Shown here: positions 43,617 through 51,836 of the stretch, one piece after another
How the letters are laid out: the number at the start of each line of letters is the position of its first letter
Numbering within the stretch: the first letter of the stretch is position 1
DNA from: Streptomyces sp. BA2
GTDB taxonomy: Bacteria; Actinomycetota; Actinomycetes; Streptomycetales; Streptomycetaceae
NCBI RefSeq assembly: GCF_009769735.1
Contig: NZ_WSRO01000002.1
Coordinates: 3,980,001 to 4,044,000 of the forward strand
Length of the DNA: 64,000 bases
Direction: 5' to 3'
Notes under the pieces: generated by a model
What the model was told of the DNA's origin: nothing
Databases searched by the model: none
Seen by the model: the letters and a program-made list of their open reading frames with translations, nothing else
Made by a program: the position numbers and the translations under genes

Positions 43617-44639
43617 ATGTCGAGGGCGAGGGTGGCGCGGCGGATCGCCGCGGGCGCGGCGTACGGCGGCGGAGGTATCGGGCTGCTCGGGGCGGCGACC
43701 GTGGGAGTGGTCCTCGCCGAGGTGCAGCTGGCGAAGCGGTCCGTCGGGAACAGCGGGGAGCATGCGGCTCCGCCGCGGGCCGACGGGCGCTACGGCTGGG
43801 GGTACGCGGAGCGGCCGGATGCCGAGGAGCCCTTGCGGTTCGCGATGCTCGGCGATTCGACCGCCGCGGGGCAGGGGGTGTACCGGGCCAGGCAGACGCC
43901 GGCCGCGCTGCTCGCGGCGGGGCTCGCGGCGGTGGCCGAGCGGCCGGTGGAGCTGCGGAACGTGGCGCTGCCGGGTGCTCAGTCGGACGACCTGGACCGC
44001 CAGGTGACGCTGATTCTCTCGGACCTCGCGTCCTGGGTGCCGGACGTCTGCGTGATCATGATCGGCGCGAACGACGTGACGCACCGGATGCCGGCGACGC
44101 GCTCCGTGCGGCTCCTGGCGTCGGCGGTGCGGCGGCTGCGGACGGCGGGGGCGGAGGTGGTGGTCGGTACGTGCCCCGACCTGGGGACGGTCGAGAACGT
44201 CTACCAGCCCCTGCGCTGGATGGCGCGGCGGGTGTCGCGGCAGCTGGCTGCCGCGCAGACGATCGGGGTGGTCGAGCAGGGCGGGCGGACGGTGTCGCTC
44301 GGTGACCTCCTTGGCCCCGAGTTCCTCGCGAACCCGCGGGAGCTGTTCGGACCCGACAACTACCACCCCTCCGCGGAGGGGTACGCGACCGCGGCGATGG
44401 CGGTGTTGCCGACACTGTGCGCTGCGCTGGGGCTGTGGCCGGAGGAGGAGCGCCCCGACGTGTCGCGGCGCGAGGGCTTCCTGCCGGTGGCCCGAGCCGC
44501 CGCGCAGGCCGCGTCGGAGGGCGGCACGGAGGTCGCCGCCGCGATGCCCACGGGCCCCCGAGGCCCCTGGGCCCTCATCAAACGCCGACGCCGCCGCCGA
44601 ATCCACCACACCCCGGACCCGTCCCCGCTGCCGCGGTAG
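43617..44639 (+). CDS. SGNH/GDSL hydrolase, membrane-anchored
   Basis: 340 residues. An N-terminal hydrophobic segment (about 10-35) is likely an uncleaved anchor or signal. The hydrolase domain shows block I FAMLGDSTAAGQG with the catalytic Ser, block III IGANDVTH and block V DNYHPSAEGY with the Asp-His pair. A basic C-terminal tail (IKRRRRRR) follows. It should be an esterase or lipase at the membrane face; the substrate is unknown. It is followed by the very large palindrome at 44712. Confidence 0.85.
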   Translation: MSRARVARRIAAGAAYGGGGIGLLGAATVGVVLAEVQLAKRSVGNSGEHAAPPRADGRYGWGYAERPDAEEPLRFAMLGDSTAAGQGVYRARQTPAALLAAGLAAVAERPVELRNVALPGAQSDDLDRQVTLILSDLASWVPDVCVIMIGANDVTHRMPATRSVRLLASAVRRLRTAGAEVVVGTCPDLGTVENVYQPLRWMARRVSRQLAAAQTIGVVEQGGRTVSLGDLLGPEFLANPRELFGPDNYHPSAEGYATAAMAVLPTLCAALGLWPEEERPDVSRREGFLPVARAAAQAASEGGTEVAAAMPTGPRGPWALIKRRRRRRIHHTPDPSPLPR

Positions 44640-44711
44640 CCCTGCCCCGGGGGCGGGGGGGCGGGGCCCGGTCTGCCACCGGGCCGGTGGGGCGCTGCGG
44701 GTCGTCGCACA

Positions 44712-44846
44712 CTGTCCCGCCGCTTCGCGGCGGATCTCTCCCTCCCACCCACCCGATTGCCCTGCGGGGTGATGGGTGGGTGGGGTGATCCCGCCGGGTA
44801 ATCGGGTGGGTGGGTGGGGAACATCCGCCGCGAAGCGGCGGGACAG
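44712..44846. repeat. 135-bp palindrome, family B repeat
   Basis: Outer 24-bp arms (44712-44735 and 44823-44846) are perfect, with CCGCCGCTTCGCGGCGG inside each. The inner arms both carry CCCACCCACCCGATT, with one difference following. The same modules occur at 17719-17789 and at the ends of the 20597 tandem array. Confidence 0.85.
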
Positions 44847-44912
44847 GGATGCCACCCGCATGGGGCCACCCGGCGGCGCACCAGCCCCCAAGGCGCCCCC
44901 GCCAGACTGAGC

Positions 44913-44920
44913 AAGCGCTT
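44913..44920. promoter_or_regulatory. Candidate TetR-family operator upstream of the thiolase gene
   Basis: The palindrome AAGCGCTT within TGAGCAAGCGCTTAGA resembles sites of TetR regulators of fatty-acid genes. It lies about 110 bp before the start. The regulator is not in this window. Confidence 0.45.
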
Positions 44921-45031
44921 AGAAAAATGCGGCCCGCATCACAGTCCCCGGCCGATGACCTATAGCGATACGTGCAGGTAACTTCCCAAGGAGTCCTGCC
45001 AGTCCTGCCCCCTCGTCACTGGAGTGCCGTG

Positions 45032-46252
45032 ATGCCCGAAGCCGTGATCGTCTCCGCCGCCCGCACCCCGATCGGTCGCGCCTTCAAGGGCTCCCTGAAG
45101 GATCTGCGGCCCGACGACCTGACCGCCACGATCATCGAGGCCGCCCTCGCCAAGGTCCCCGAGCTCGACCCGAAGCTCATCGACGACCTGATGCTCGGCT
45201 GTGGTCTGCCGGGTGGCGAGCAGGGGCACAACCTCGGCCGCATCGTCGCCGTGCAGATGGGCATGGACCACCTGCCGGGCTGCACCATCACCCGGTACTG
45301 CTCGTCCTCCCTGCAGACCTCCCGTATGGCACTGCACGCCATCAAGGCCGGCGAGGGCGACGTCTTCATCTCCGCCGGTGTGGAGATGGTGTCCCGCAGC
45401 GTGAAGGGGTCGAGCGACGGGCTCCCGGACACCCACAACCCCCTCTTCGCCGACGCCGAGGCCCGCACCGAGGCCGTGTCCAAGACCGAGGGCACCGACT
45501 GGCACGACCCCCGCGAGGACGGCCTGATCCCGGACGCGTACATCGCGATGGGGCAGACCGCCGAGAACCTGGCCCGCGCCAAGGGCGTCACCCGCCGGGA
45601 CATGGACGAGTTCGGGGTCCGGTCCCAGAACCTCGCCGAGGAAGCCCTGAAGAACGGCTTCTGGGAGCGGGAGATCACCCCCGTCACCACCCCCGACGGC
45701 ACCGTCGTCAGCAAGGACGACGGGCCCCGCGCCGGCGTCACCCTCGAAGGCGTCGAGGGCCTCAAGCCCGTCTTCCGCCCCGACGGCCTCGTCACCGCGG
45801 GCAACTGCTGCCCGCTCAACGACGGCGCCGCCGCCCTCGTGATCATGAGCGACACCAAGGCCCGCGAGCTCGGCCTGACCCCGCTCGCCCGCATCGTCTC
45901 CACCGGCGTCACCGGCCTCTCCCCCGAGATCATGGGTCTCGGCCCGGTCGAGGCCAGCAAGCAGGCGCTCTCCCGCGCCGGTCTCACCGTCGACGACATC
46001 GACCTCTTCGAGATCAACGAGGCCTTCGCCGCCCAGGTGATCCCCTCCTACCGCGACCTGAACATCCCGATCGACAAGCTGAACGTGAACGGCGGCGCCA
46101 TCGCCGTCGGCCACCCCTTCGGCATGACCGGCGCCCGCATCACCGGCACCCTCATCAACAGCCTCCAGTTCCACGACAAGCAGTTCGGTCTGGAGACGAT
46201 GTGCGTCGGCGGCGGCCAGGGCATGGCCATGGTCATCGAGCGCCTCAGCTGA
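45032..46252 (+). CDS. Acetyl-CoA C-acyltransferase (thiolase, FadA-like)
   Basis: 406 residues. The acyl-binding Cys is in TRYCSSSLQTSRMAL near residue 91; the catalytic His is in NGGAIAVGHPFGMTGAR and the second Cys in TMCVGGGQGMAM. The extra loop and DGLIPDAYIAMGQTAENLA are typical of degradative thiolases that split 3-ketoacyl-CoA. ATG at 45032 has GGAG at 7 nt; an in-frame extension to 44972 lacks homology features. No FadB partner is adjacent on the same strand. Confidence 0.92.
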   Translation: MPEAVIVSAARTPIGRAFKGSLKDLRPDDLTATIIEAALAKVPELDPKLIDDLMLGCGLPGGEQGHNLGRIVAVQMGMDHLPGCTITRYCSSSLQTSRMALHAIKAGEGDVFISAGVEMVSRSVKGSSDGLPDTHNPLFADAEARTEAVSKTEGTDWHDPREDGLIPDAYIAMGQTAENLARAKGVTRRDMDEFGVRSQNLAEEALKNGFWEREITPVTTPDGTVVSKDDGPRAGVTLEGVEGLKPVFRPDGLVTAGNCCPLNDGAAALVIMSDTKARELGLTPLARIVSTGVTGLSPEIMGLGPVEASKQALSRAGLTVDDIDLFEINEAFAAQVIPSYRDLNIPIDKLNVNGGAIAVGHPFGMTGARITGTLINSLQFHDKQFGLETMCVGGGQGMAMVIERLS

Positions 46253-46322
46253 CCCTTCGGCACCTGTTGCCACCTGCGGATCCCCCCACGGATCCCCCGC
46301 GTCTCCATTGATTCGTGACTCA

Positions 46323-46359
46323 ATCTCCCCCAGGATGTGACCTATCTCCTGGGGGAGAT
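46323..46359 (+). terminator. Intrinsic terminator of the thiolase gene
   Basis: Perfect 13-bp stem ATCTCCCCCAGGA with its complement (46323-46335 and 46347-46359), 11-nt loop. Confidence 0.8.
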
Positions 46360-46507
46360 GCATATGCCCAGGTCAGAGCGCATCTGTGGATAAACACCGG
46401 GCCGAAAGACCTGTCCAATTCGTGACGTAATGCACTGACAGGTGGATCGTGCAGGCTTCAAGCTGATGTAGGAAGTCGGGGGTCGACTTGAAACCGGGAG
46501 TACGTCA

Positions 46508-47326
46508 GTGAGCGCCATGCCTCTTGCCTTGCTGCTCTCCACGGCCGCTGCCACGGCCGTGGGTGCCGCCGCCCTGCACGCCGTGCACGGGCTTCGGAAG
46601 CAGATCACGACCCTGCGCACCGAGCTGGCCCAGAGCCGGCCGGCGACCGCGCACGCCGCCGTGCCCGCAGCCCGCACCACTCCGGACACCGACGAGATAC
46701 GCACGGCTGTCGCCGAGGCCCTCGCCGAGGAACGGGAGCGCGAGCTGGCCGAGGCGCGGGCCTTCTGGGCCGCCCAGGAAGCCCGTGACGCCTCGGACGC
46801 ACCCTCTCTGCTCAGCGGCCTGCCCGGCCTCTCCGACATGGCCGACGAGCTGTTCCTGCCCCGCCAGGCGGACTTCTCGGGCCTGGAGGCGGACAGCCTG
46901 GAGCCGGTCATCGAGCCGTACGGCGACCCGGCCGACGAGTTCGCGGCCGACTCCCCGGAGCTCGCCGCGGCCCGCCGACGCCACCCCTCGCACCCGGACT
47001 TCGTCCCGGTCCAGTCCCCCGTCAACGGCGACCACGAGCGCACTGTCGCCTGTCTTGAGGAACTGGCCGACGCCCGCACGGCGCTCGCCGACGTCCGCCC
47101 CGGACCGCTCGGCACGCTGGACGTCTACGTCTTCGCGGACGGCACGACGCTCTGCATGACCCCGGGCCACCGCGAGACCGCGGAGCTGCTCGCCGACGCC
47201 CTGCGCGACGGCCACACCCCGGTCCTGCTCGGCGGCTCCGGAGTCTCCGGTGCCTACGCGCTCACCTTCGAGTACGGCACGGAGAACGTCTACATCCTGG
47301 CGGACCGCGTCATCGCGTCGGTCTGA
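46508..47326 (+). CDS. Hypothetical membrane-anchored protein
   Basis: 272 residues. One N-terminal hydrophobic helix (about 3-27) is followed by a coiled-coil-like, Ala/Glu-rich segment (LRKQITTLRTELAQ; AVAEALAEERERELAEARAFWAAQEARD). The C-terminal globular part (about 170-272) is conserved-looking: HERTVACLEELADARTALADVRPGPLGTLDVYVFADGTTLCM. I do not recognise the domain. The GTG at 46508 follows GGGAG. A convergent terminator separates it from the next gene. Confidence 0.75.
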   Translation: MSAMPLALLLSTAAATAVGAAALHAVHGLRKQITTLRTELAQSRPATAHAAVPAARTTPDTDEIRTAVAEALAEERERELAEARAFWAAQEARDASDAPSLLSGLPGLSDMADELFLPRQADFSGLEADSLEPVIEPYGDPADEFAADSPELAAARRRHPSHPDFVPVQSPVNGDHERTVACLEELADARTALADVRPGPLGTLDVYVFADGTTLCMTPGHRETAELLADALRDGHTPVLLGGSGVSGAYALTFEYGTENVYILADRVIASV

Positions 47327-47333
47327 CCGAAGC

Positions 47334-47355
47334 GACCCCGGCGCCCGCCGGGGTC
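47334..47355. terminator. Bidirectional terminator
   Basis: 9-bp perfect stem GACCCCGGC with its complement and a 4-nt loop, in the 34-bp gap between two convergent genes. Confidence 0.8.
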
Positions 47356-47360
47356 ACGTG

Positions 47361-47672
47361 TCACACCCCGGCGCGCTTCTGCGCCTTCTCCACGAGCGTC
47401 AGCGCCTCCGCGAGTTGACCCGCGTCCTCGATCACAAGGGCCAAATCCCGCCCCGCGACCGTGATCTGGTCGGCGGCGGCGAACATCCCGGCGTCCGGCA
47501 TCTCCCGCGGCTCCTCGCCCGGCACCTCGATCCGCTGCGCCCACGCCGCCAGTTCCCTGGCCAGAGCGAGCGCCTCGGTCGCCGCCCCCCGCTGCAAGCG
47601 GCTCTGCGGGGCGGCCCGCAACCGGTCGGCGAATTGGTCCACTGCGGCCGTCAAAGGCGTCGTATCAAGCAC
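47361..47672 (-). CDS. Hypothetical small helical protein
   Basis: 103 residues, GTG start. Almost entirely alpha-helical and Ala/Leu/Glu-rich: LTAAVDQFADRLRAAPQSRLQRG, ALALARELAAWAQRIE, AAADQITVAGRDLALVIEDAGQLAEALTLVEKAQKR. No known domain. Codon bias and the terminator next to its stop support it as a gene; divergence from the DUF4287 gene gives each a promoter in 47673-47774. Confidence 0.65.
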   Translation of the reverse strand: MLDTTPLTAAVDQFADRLRAAPQSRLQRGAATEALALARELAAWAQRIEVPGEEPREMPDAGMFAAADQITVAGRDLALVIEDAGQLAEALTLVEKAQKRAGV

Positions 47673-47774
47673 CCGGCGACCTTATGCGCCTGGGCGGGAC
47701 TGTTGCCAACGCCCGAACGCTCAGGCACGGTGTCGTGAAGGACGGAACACATCGCGACGCGTCCGGAGGCGCCG

Positions 47775-48005
47775 ATGTCCCAAGTCTTCTCCGAGGAGAC
47801 CCACCGCAATCTGATCGCCCGAATCCCCCACTGCACCGGTCGTGAGATCTCCGACTGGCTTCGCGCCGTGGACGAAGGCCCTTCTCTCTTCCGCTTCGAG
47901 GAGAAGGTCAGCTGGCTCCGCGCGGAGCACAACCTGGCTTATGGGCACGCCAAGGCAATCATTCACGAGTACGACTTGCGGCGGGCCGCCCGCAAGCTGC
48001 TCTGA
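47775..48005 (+). CDS. DUF4287 domain protein
   Basis: 76 residues: REISDWLRAVDEGPSLFRFEEKVSWLRAEHNLAYGHAKAIIHEYD matches the DUF4287 pattern of a short helical domain with a GHxxAIxxEY ending. The function is unknown; such proteins are small, cytoplasmic and widespread in actinobacteria. ATG at 47775; a very strong palindromic terminator follows. Confidence 0.8.
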   Translation: MSQVFSEETHRNLIARIPHCTGREISDWLRAVDEGPSLFRFEEKVSWLRAEHNLAYGHAKAIIHEYDLRRAARKLL

Positions 48006-48032
48006 CTCCCCTGTCCCCCTCACACACAACGG

Positions 48033-48072
48033 CGGAGGGCCCCGCGGAACGTACGTTCCGCGGGGCCCTCCG
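48033..48072. terminator. 40-bp perfect palindrome, convergent terminator
   Basis: Arms of 20 bp (48033-48052 and 48053-48072) are perfect complements centred on ACGT. It lies between the DUF4287 gene and the Bax inhibitor-1 gene. Confidence 0.85.
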
Positions 48073-48097
48073 TTGCTTCAGCCGAGAGTCAGCCGCG

Positions 48098-49012
48098 TCA
48101 GTCGTTGCCCTGCAAGATGGCGATCAGACGCAGGAACTCGAGGTAGATCCAGACGAGCGTCATCGTCAGACCGAACGCCGCGAGCCAGGCCTCTTCCTTC
48201 GGCGCGCCGTACGCGATGCCGTCCTCGACCTGCTTGAAGTCCAGGGCCAGGAAGCACGCGCCGAGCAGGATGCCGACGATGCCGAAGACGATGCCGAGGC
48301 CGCCGCTGCGGAAGCCGAGGCCGTCGCCGCCACCGAAGACCGCGAACAGCAGGTTCACCGCGGTGAGGAGCAGGAAGCCCATCGCCGCGGCCATCACGAA
48401 GCCGTAGAAGCGACGGTTGACGCGGATCCAGCCGGCCTTGTAGGCGACGAGGACACCGACGAAGACGGCCATCGTGCCGAGCACGGCCTGCATGGCCGCG
48501 CCGTCAGCGATGCGGTTGTCGACGATGCTGGAGACGACGCCGAGGAAGACACCTTCCAGAGCGGCGTACGTCAGGATCAGCGCGGGCGAGGCCTTGCGCT
48601 TGAAGGCCTGCACCAGGCCGAGCACCATCGCGACGAGGCCTGCGCCGATCGCGATGCCGAACGACTTGCTGATGTTGGCGTCGTCCACCGGCAGCAGCGC
48701 CCATGCGAGCGCTGCCGTGACCAGGAGCGTGCCGAGTGTGGTGGCCGTACGCATGACGACGTCGTCCATCGTCATACGGCCGGCGGTGGTTACGGGCGCC
48801 TGGGGGGCGCCGTGCTGCAGGTCCTGCTGGGCGTACGGGTTCGCCGCGTACGGATTGGTGGGGGCCTGCTGGCCCGCACCCGCGTACGGGTTGCCCTGCT
48901 GGGTCTGCGTCCCGACGGCGGGTCCCCCGGCCTGCGGCTGCGTGCCGAAGCCCGCGTAGCCGTTGTCGCGGCTGAACCCCCGTCGCGAGAAGACCGGGTT
49001 ACTGCTCCTCAT
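48098..49012 (-). CDS. Bax inhibitor-1/YccA family membrane protein
   Basis: 304 residues. The first 75 are soluble and Gln/Asn/Pro/Tyr-rich, with NPYA repeated (GNPYAGAG, TNPYAANPYAQQD). Seven membrane helices follow, ending in LAAFGLTMTLVWIYLEFLRLIAIL, the conserved BI-1 C-terminus with its charged residues. Bacterial BI-1 proteins act as pH-sensitive calcium leak channels or stress modulators. ATG at 49012 has GGAGGAG upstream; the longer frame to 49051 is not needed. The N-terminal extension is unusual for the family outside actinobacteria. Confidence 0.88.
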   Translation of the reverse strand: MRSSNPVFSRRGFSRDNGYAGFGTQPQAGGPAVGTQTQQGNPYAGAGQQAPTNPYAANPYAQQDLQHGAPQAPVTTAGRMTMDDVVMRTATTLGTLLVTAALAWALLPVDDANISKSFGIAIGAGLVAMVLGLVQAFKRKASPALILTYAALEGVFLGVVSSIVDNRIADGAAMQAVLGTMAVFVGVLVAYKAGWIRVNRRFYGFVMAAAMGFLLLTAVNLLFAVFGGGDGLGFRSGGLGIVFGIVGILLGACFLALDFKQVEDGIAYGAPKEEAWLAAFGLTMTLVWIYLEFLRLIAILQGND

Positions 49013-49078
49013 TTCACTCCTCCATGGCCACCGTGCGTGGCTTTGGGTCAAGAGTAATGCGTAGGCAAAAGGAAGACC

Positions 49079-50476
49079 CTAGTGCTTGGGGAGGATCTTT
49101 CCCTCCTTGTGACCAAGAACGTTCGGCCCGGTGCTCTCTGTTCCCGGTGAGGCCGGGGATACGCCCTCGTCGGCCGGGGTACGCCGACTGCGCCGGACGA
49201 GTGGCACCAGCGAGATCGCGACGGCTCCGAGCACGGCGGCCACGGCGAACGTGGTGAATCCGAGGGACGCGTTCCCGCCGGAGACGACGGCGCCTCCCAG
49301 CCACGGCCCGACGACCGCGCCGGTGCGCCCGACGCCGGTGATCCAGCCGAGGCCGGTGGCGCGCTGGGCGGGCGTGTAGACGGAAGGGGCGGAGGCGTAG
49401 ACCATCACCTGCGCCGAGAAGAGCCAGATGCCGGTCATGAAGACGATCACGTAGGCGACGCCCAGGGGCAGCTCGGCCCTGAGGAGGAAGGTTCCGCAGG
49501 CGGTGAGCAGGAACCAGATCGCGGAGATGCGTACGGCGCCGAACTTGTCCGCCAGCCGCCCCGCGACGAGCATGCCGACGATGCCGCCCGCGTTGATCAC
49601 CATGAGGAAGGTGACCGAGGAGGAGAGCGAATAGCCGGAGGCGCGCATCAGCTCGGGGAGCCAGGTGGAGACCCCGTAGACGAGGAGGAGCCCGGCGAAG
49701 GACGCGAGCCACAGGAGCGGGGTCGCGAACCGCTGGCCGGGGCCGAAGAGCGAGGCGACGGCGGCGAAGCGGCCCTTGGCGCCCGCCTCGGGGGCTTCGG
49801 CGAGCGTCGGGGACGGCAGCAGGTAACGAGCGGCGACGGCCTCGGCCTCGCTCGTGCGGCCCTTGGCGAGCAGCACGCCGGGTGATTCGGGCAGCCACTT
49901 CAGTACGAGGGGGATGGCGACTGCCGCGGGGAGCACGCCCGCCCAGAAGACGACGCGCCAGCCGTGGTCGGGCCCGAGCCAGAGTCCGAGGCCCGTGGCC
50001 GCCATGCCGCCCGCGTGGTACGAGGTCATCATCAGGCCGGTGGCGAGGGCGGCCCTGCGCCGCGGCGCGAACTCGGCGACGATCGCGAGGCTGATCGGCA
50101 TGAGGCCGCCGAGCCCGAGCCCGGCGATGAACCGCCCGCCTCCGAAGACGGCGGCGGTGGGCGCGAGCGCGCAGACCGCGGAGCCCAGCGAGAACAGCGC
50201 GACGCTGCCCGTGACCATCGGCTTGCGGCCGATCCAGTCGGTGAGCGTGCCGCAGCCGAGGGCGCCGATGAGCATGCCGAAGGTGGTCCAGGAGCCGATG
50301 GTGCCCGCGGTCGACGTGGTGAAGCCGAAGTCCTTGTCGTCGATGAGGTGCGGCATCACGGCGCCGTAGATGTTGACGTCCATGCCGTCGAAGAAGACGA
50401 CGAGCCAGCACAGGGCTATGACGGGGGCGACGGATCTGAAGGTCCGCTGGGGCGCGGCACCTTGGGGAGCGGTCAC
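49079..50476 (-). CDS. MFS aromatic acid transporter (PcaK/AAHS-like)
   Basis: 465 residues with 12 hydrophobic segments. LCWLVVFFDGMDVNIYGAVMPHL at the first helix carries the acidic residue of aromatic acid:proton symporters; GTLTDWIGRKPMVTGS and GRLADKFGAVR are the MFS loop motifs. It lies 41 bp downstream of the hydroxybenzoate hydroxylase gene on the same strand, so 4-hydroxybenzoate or protocatechuate is the likely substrate. A hydrophilic C-terminal tail of about 40 residues is present. Confidence 0.88.
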   Translation of the reverse strand: MTAPQGAAPQRTFRSVAPVIALCWLVVFFDGMDVNIYGAVMPHLIDDKDFGFTTSTAGTIGSWTTFGMLIGALGCGTLTDWIGRKPMVTGSVALFSLGSAVCALAPTAAVFGGGRFIAGLGLGGLMPISLAIVAEFAPRRRAALATGLMMTSYHAGGMAATGLGLWLGPDHGWRVVFWAGVLPAAVAIPLVLKWLPESPGVLLAKGRTSEAEAVAARYLLPSPTLAEAPEAGAKGRFAAVASLFGPGQRFATPLLWLASFAGLLLVYGVSTWLPELMRASGYSLSSSVTFLMVINAGGIVGMLVAGRLADKFGAVRISAIWFLLTACGTFLLRAELPLGVAYVIVFMTGIWLFSAQVMVYASAPSVYTPAQRATGLGWITGVGRTGAVVGPWLGGAVVSGGNASLGFTTFAVAAVLGAVAISLVPLVRRSRRTPADEGVSPASPGTESTGPNVLGHKEGKILPKH

Positions 50477-50517
50477 GGGGTTCTCACTTCTTTGTGGGAC
50501 CTGGTGGGGACGGGGGG

Positions 50518-51696
50518 TCAGTCGAGCGGGAATCCGGTGTAGCTCTCGGCGAGTTCGGTCTCGGCCGGGCGTGCGGTGGTGATGCGGTCCAGCTGAGCGA
50601 GCTGGATGCGGTCGTCGAAGGGGGTGGCTTCGGGGGCGCGGTGCAGCATCGTGGTCATGGCGTACGAGAACCGTTCGGCCTGCCAGACGCGGCGCAGGCA
50701 GGTCTCCGAGTACGCCTCAAGGCGGGCGTCGGAGCCGGTCTCGCGGTACTCGACGAGCGCGCGGGCGAAGGTGACGACGTCGCCGACGGCGAGGTTGAGG
50801 CCCTTGGCTCCGGTGGGCGGGACGATGTGGGCGGCGTCCCCGGCGAGGAAGACGCGCCCGTGCCGCATCGGTTCGTGGACGTAACTGCGCATGGGGGTGA
50901 CGGACTTGGAGGTGATGGGCCCGCGCTTGAGCGTCCAGGCGGGGTCGTCGGTCTCCAGGCGGCGGTCGAGCTCGTCCCAGATCTCCTCGTCGCCCCAGTC
51001 GGCGGCGTCCGTCCCGGCGGGGACTTGCAGGTAGGCGCGCGTGACGACGGGCGAGCGCATGGAGAGCAGGGCGAAGCCGCGGTCATGGCGGGCGTAGACC
51101 AGCTCGTCGTGCGAGGGCGGTACGTCGGCGAGGATGCCGAGCCACCCGAAGGGGTACGTCCGCTCGAAGACCCGGGAGACATCGGCGGGCACGGCCTTGC
51201 GGGCCACGCCCCAGGAGCCGTCGCAGCCGACCACGTAGTCGCACTCCAGGACGTCCTCGCGGCCCTGGTGGCGGAAGCGGACGCGCGGGCTTGTGGACTC
51301 GGCGCCCTCGACGGCAAGGGCCTCGGCCTCGAAGAGCAGCGGGCCCCCGTCCGCGAGCTGGAGGGCTATGAGGTCCTTGCAGACCTCGGTCTGGGCGTAG
51401 ACCATCACGGACCTGCCGCCGGTCAGGGCGGGGAAGTCGACGCGGTGCCTGCGGCGGTCGAAGCGCAGCTCGATGCCGTCGTGCGGGATGCCCTCACGGT
51501 CCATGCGGGCGGCGGCGCCCGCCTCGCGCAGGACGTCGACGGTGCCCTGCTCCAGGATCCCGGCGCGCTGGCGCTGTTCGACGTAGGCGCGGTCGCGGGT
51601 CTCCAGGACGACGGAATCGATGCCGGCGTTGTGCAGCAGGCGGGCGAGGAGCAGGCCCGCCGGTCCGGCTCCGATGATTCCGACGGTGGTGCGCAT
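50518..51696 (-). CDS. pobA: 4-hydroxybenzoate 3-monooxygenase
   Basis: 392-residue flavoprotein hydroxylase converting 4-hydroxybenzoate to protocatechuate. FAD motifs: GIIGAGPAGLLLARLLHNAGIDSVVLE (GxGxxG), VVGCDGSWGVAR (DG) and VFLAGDAAHIVPPTGAKGLNLA (GD). RAGILEQGTVDVLREAG near residue 44 and YAQTEVCKDLI are characteristic of PobA. It is transcribed with the transporter and divergent from the IclR-type regulator. Protocatechuate ring-cleavage genes are not in the window. Confidence 0.93.
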   Translation of the reverse strand: MRTTVGIIGAGPAGLLLARLLHNAGIDSVVLETRDRAYVEQRQRAGILEQGTVDVLREAGAAARMDREGIPHDGIELRFDRRRHRVDFPALTGGRSVMVYAQTEVCKDLIALQLADGGPLLFEAEALAVEGAESTSPRVRFRHQGREDVLECDYVVGCDGSWGVARKAVPADVSRVFERTYPFGWLGILADVPPSHDELVYARHDRGFALLSMRSPVVTRAYLQVPAGTDAADWGDEEIWDELDRRLETDDPAWTLKRGPITSKSVTPMRSYVHEPMRHGRVFLAGDAAHIVPPTGAKGLNLAVGDVVTFARALVEYRETGSDARLEAYSETCLRRVWQAERFSYAMTTMLHRAPEATPFDDRIQLAQLDRITTARPAETELAESYTGFPLD

Positions 51697-51724
51697 CGGC
51701 CGACCCCTCCACTTGTTCGTCTGG

Positions 51725-51738
51725 TGAACTTTCGTTCA
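51725..51738. promoter_or_regulatory. Candidate IclR-type operator
   Basis: TGAAC-TTTC-GTTCA, perfect 5-bp arms, between pobA and the regulator gene. It lies 28 bp upstream of pobA and about 100 bp upstream of the regulator start. Confidence 0.45.
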
Positions 51739-51836
51739 TAATGTGCTCACGGGAGTCTCCGACCGGACCCAGCGGCTGTCAACGGTTCTGGGGCATCCGT
51801 TTCCATCGGTGTTCCGACCGTGCGAGGAGCGGCGTC

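Larger units (their letters stand above)
44640..45031. other. Intergenic region before the thiolase gene
   Basis: 392 bp without a gene. It holds the 135-bp palindrome (44712-44846), a candidate TetR-type operator (44913-44920) and the thiolase promoter. Confidence 0.7.
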
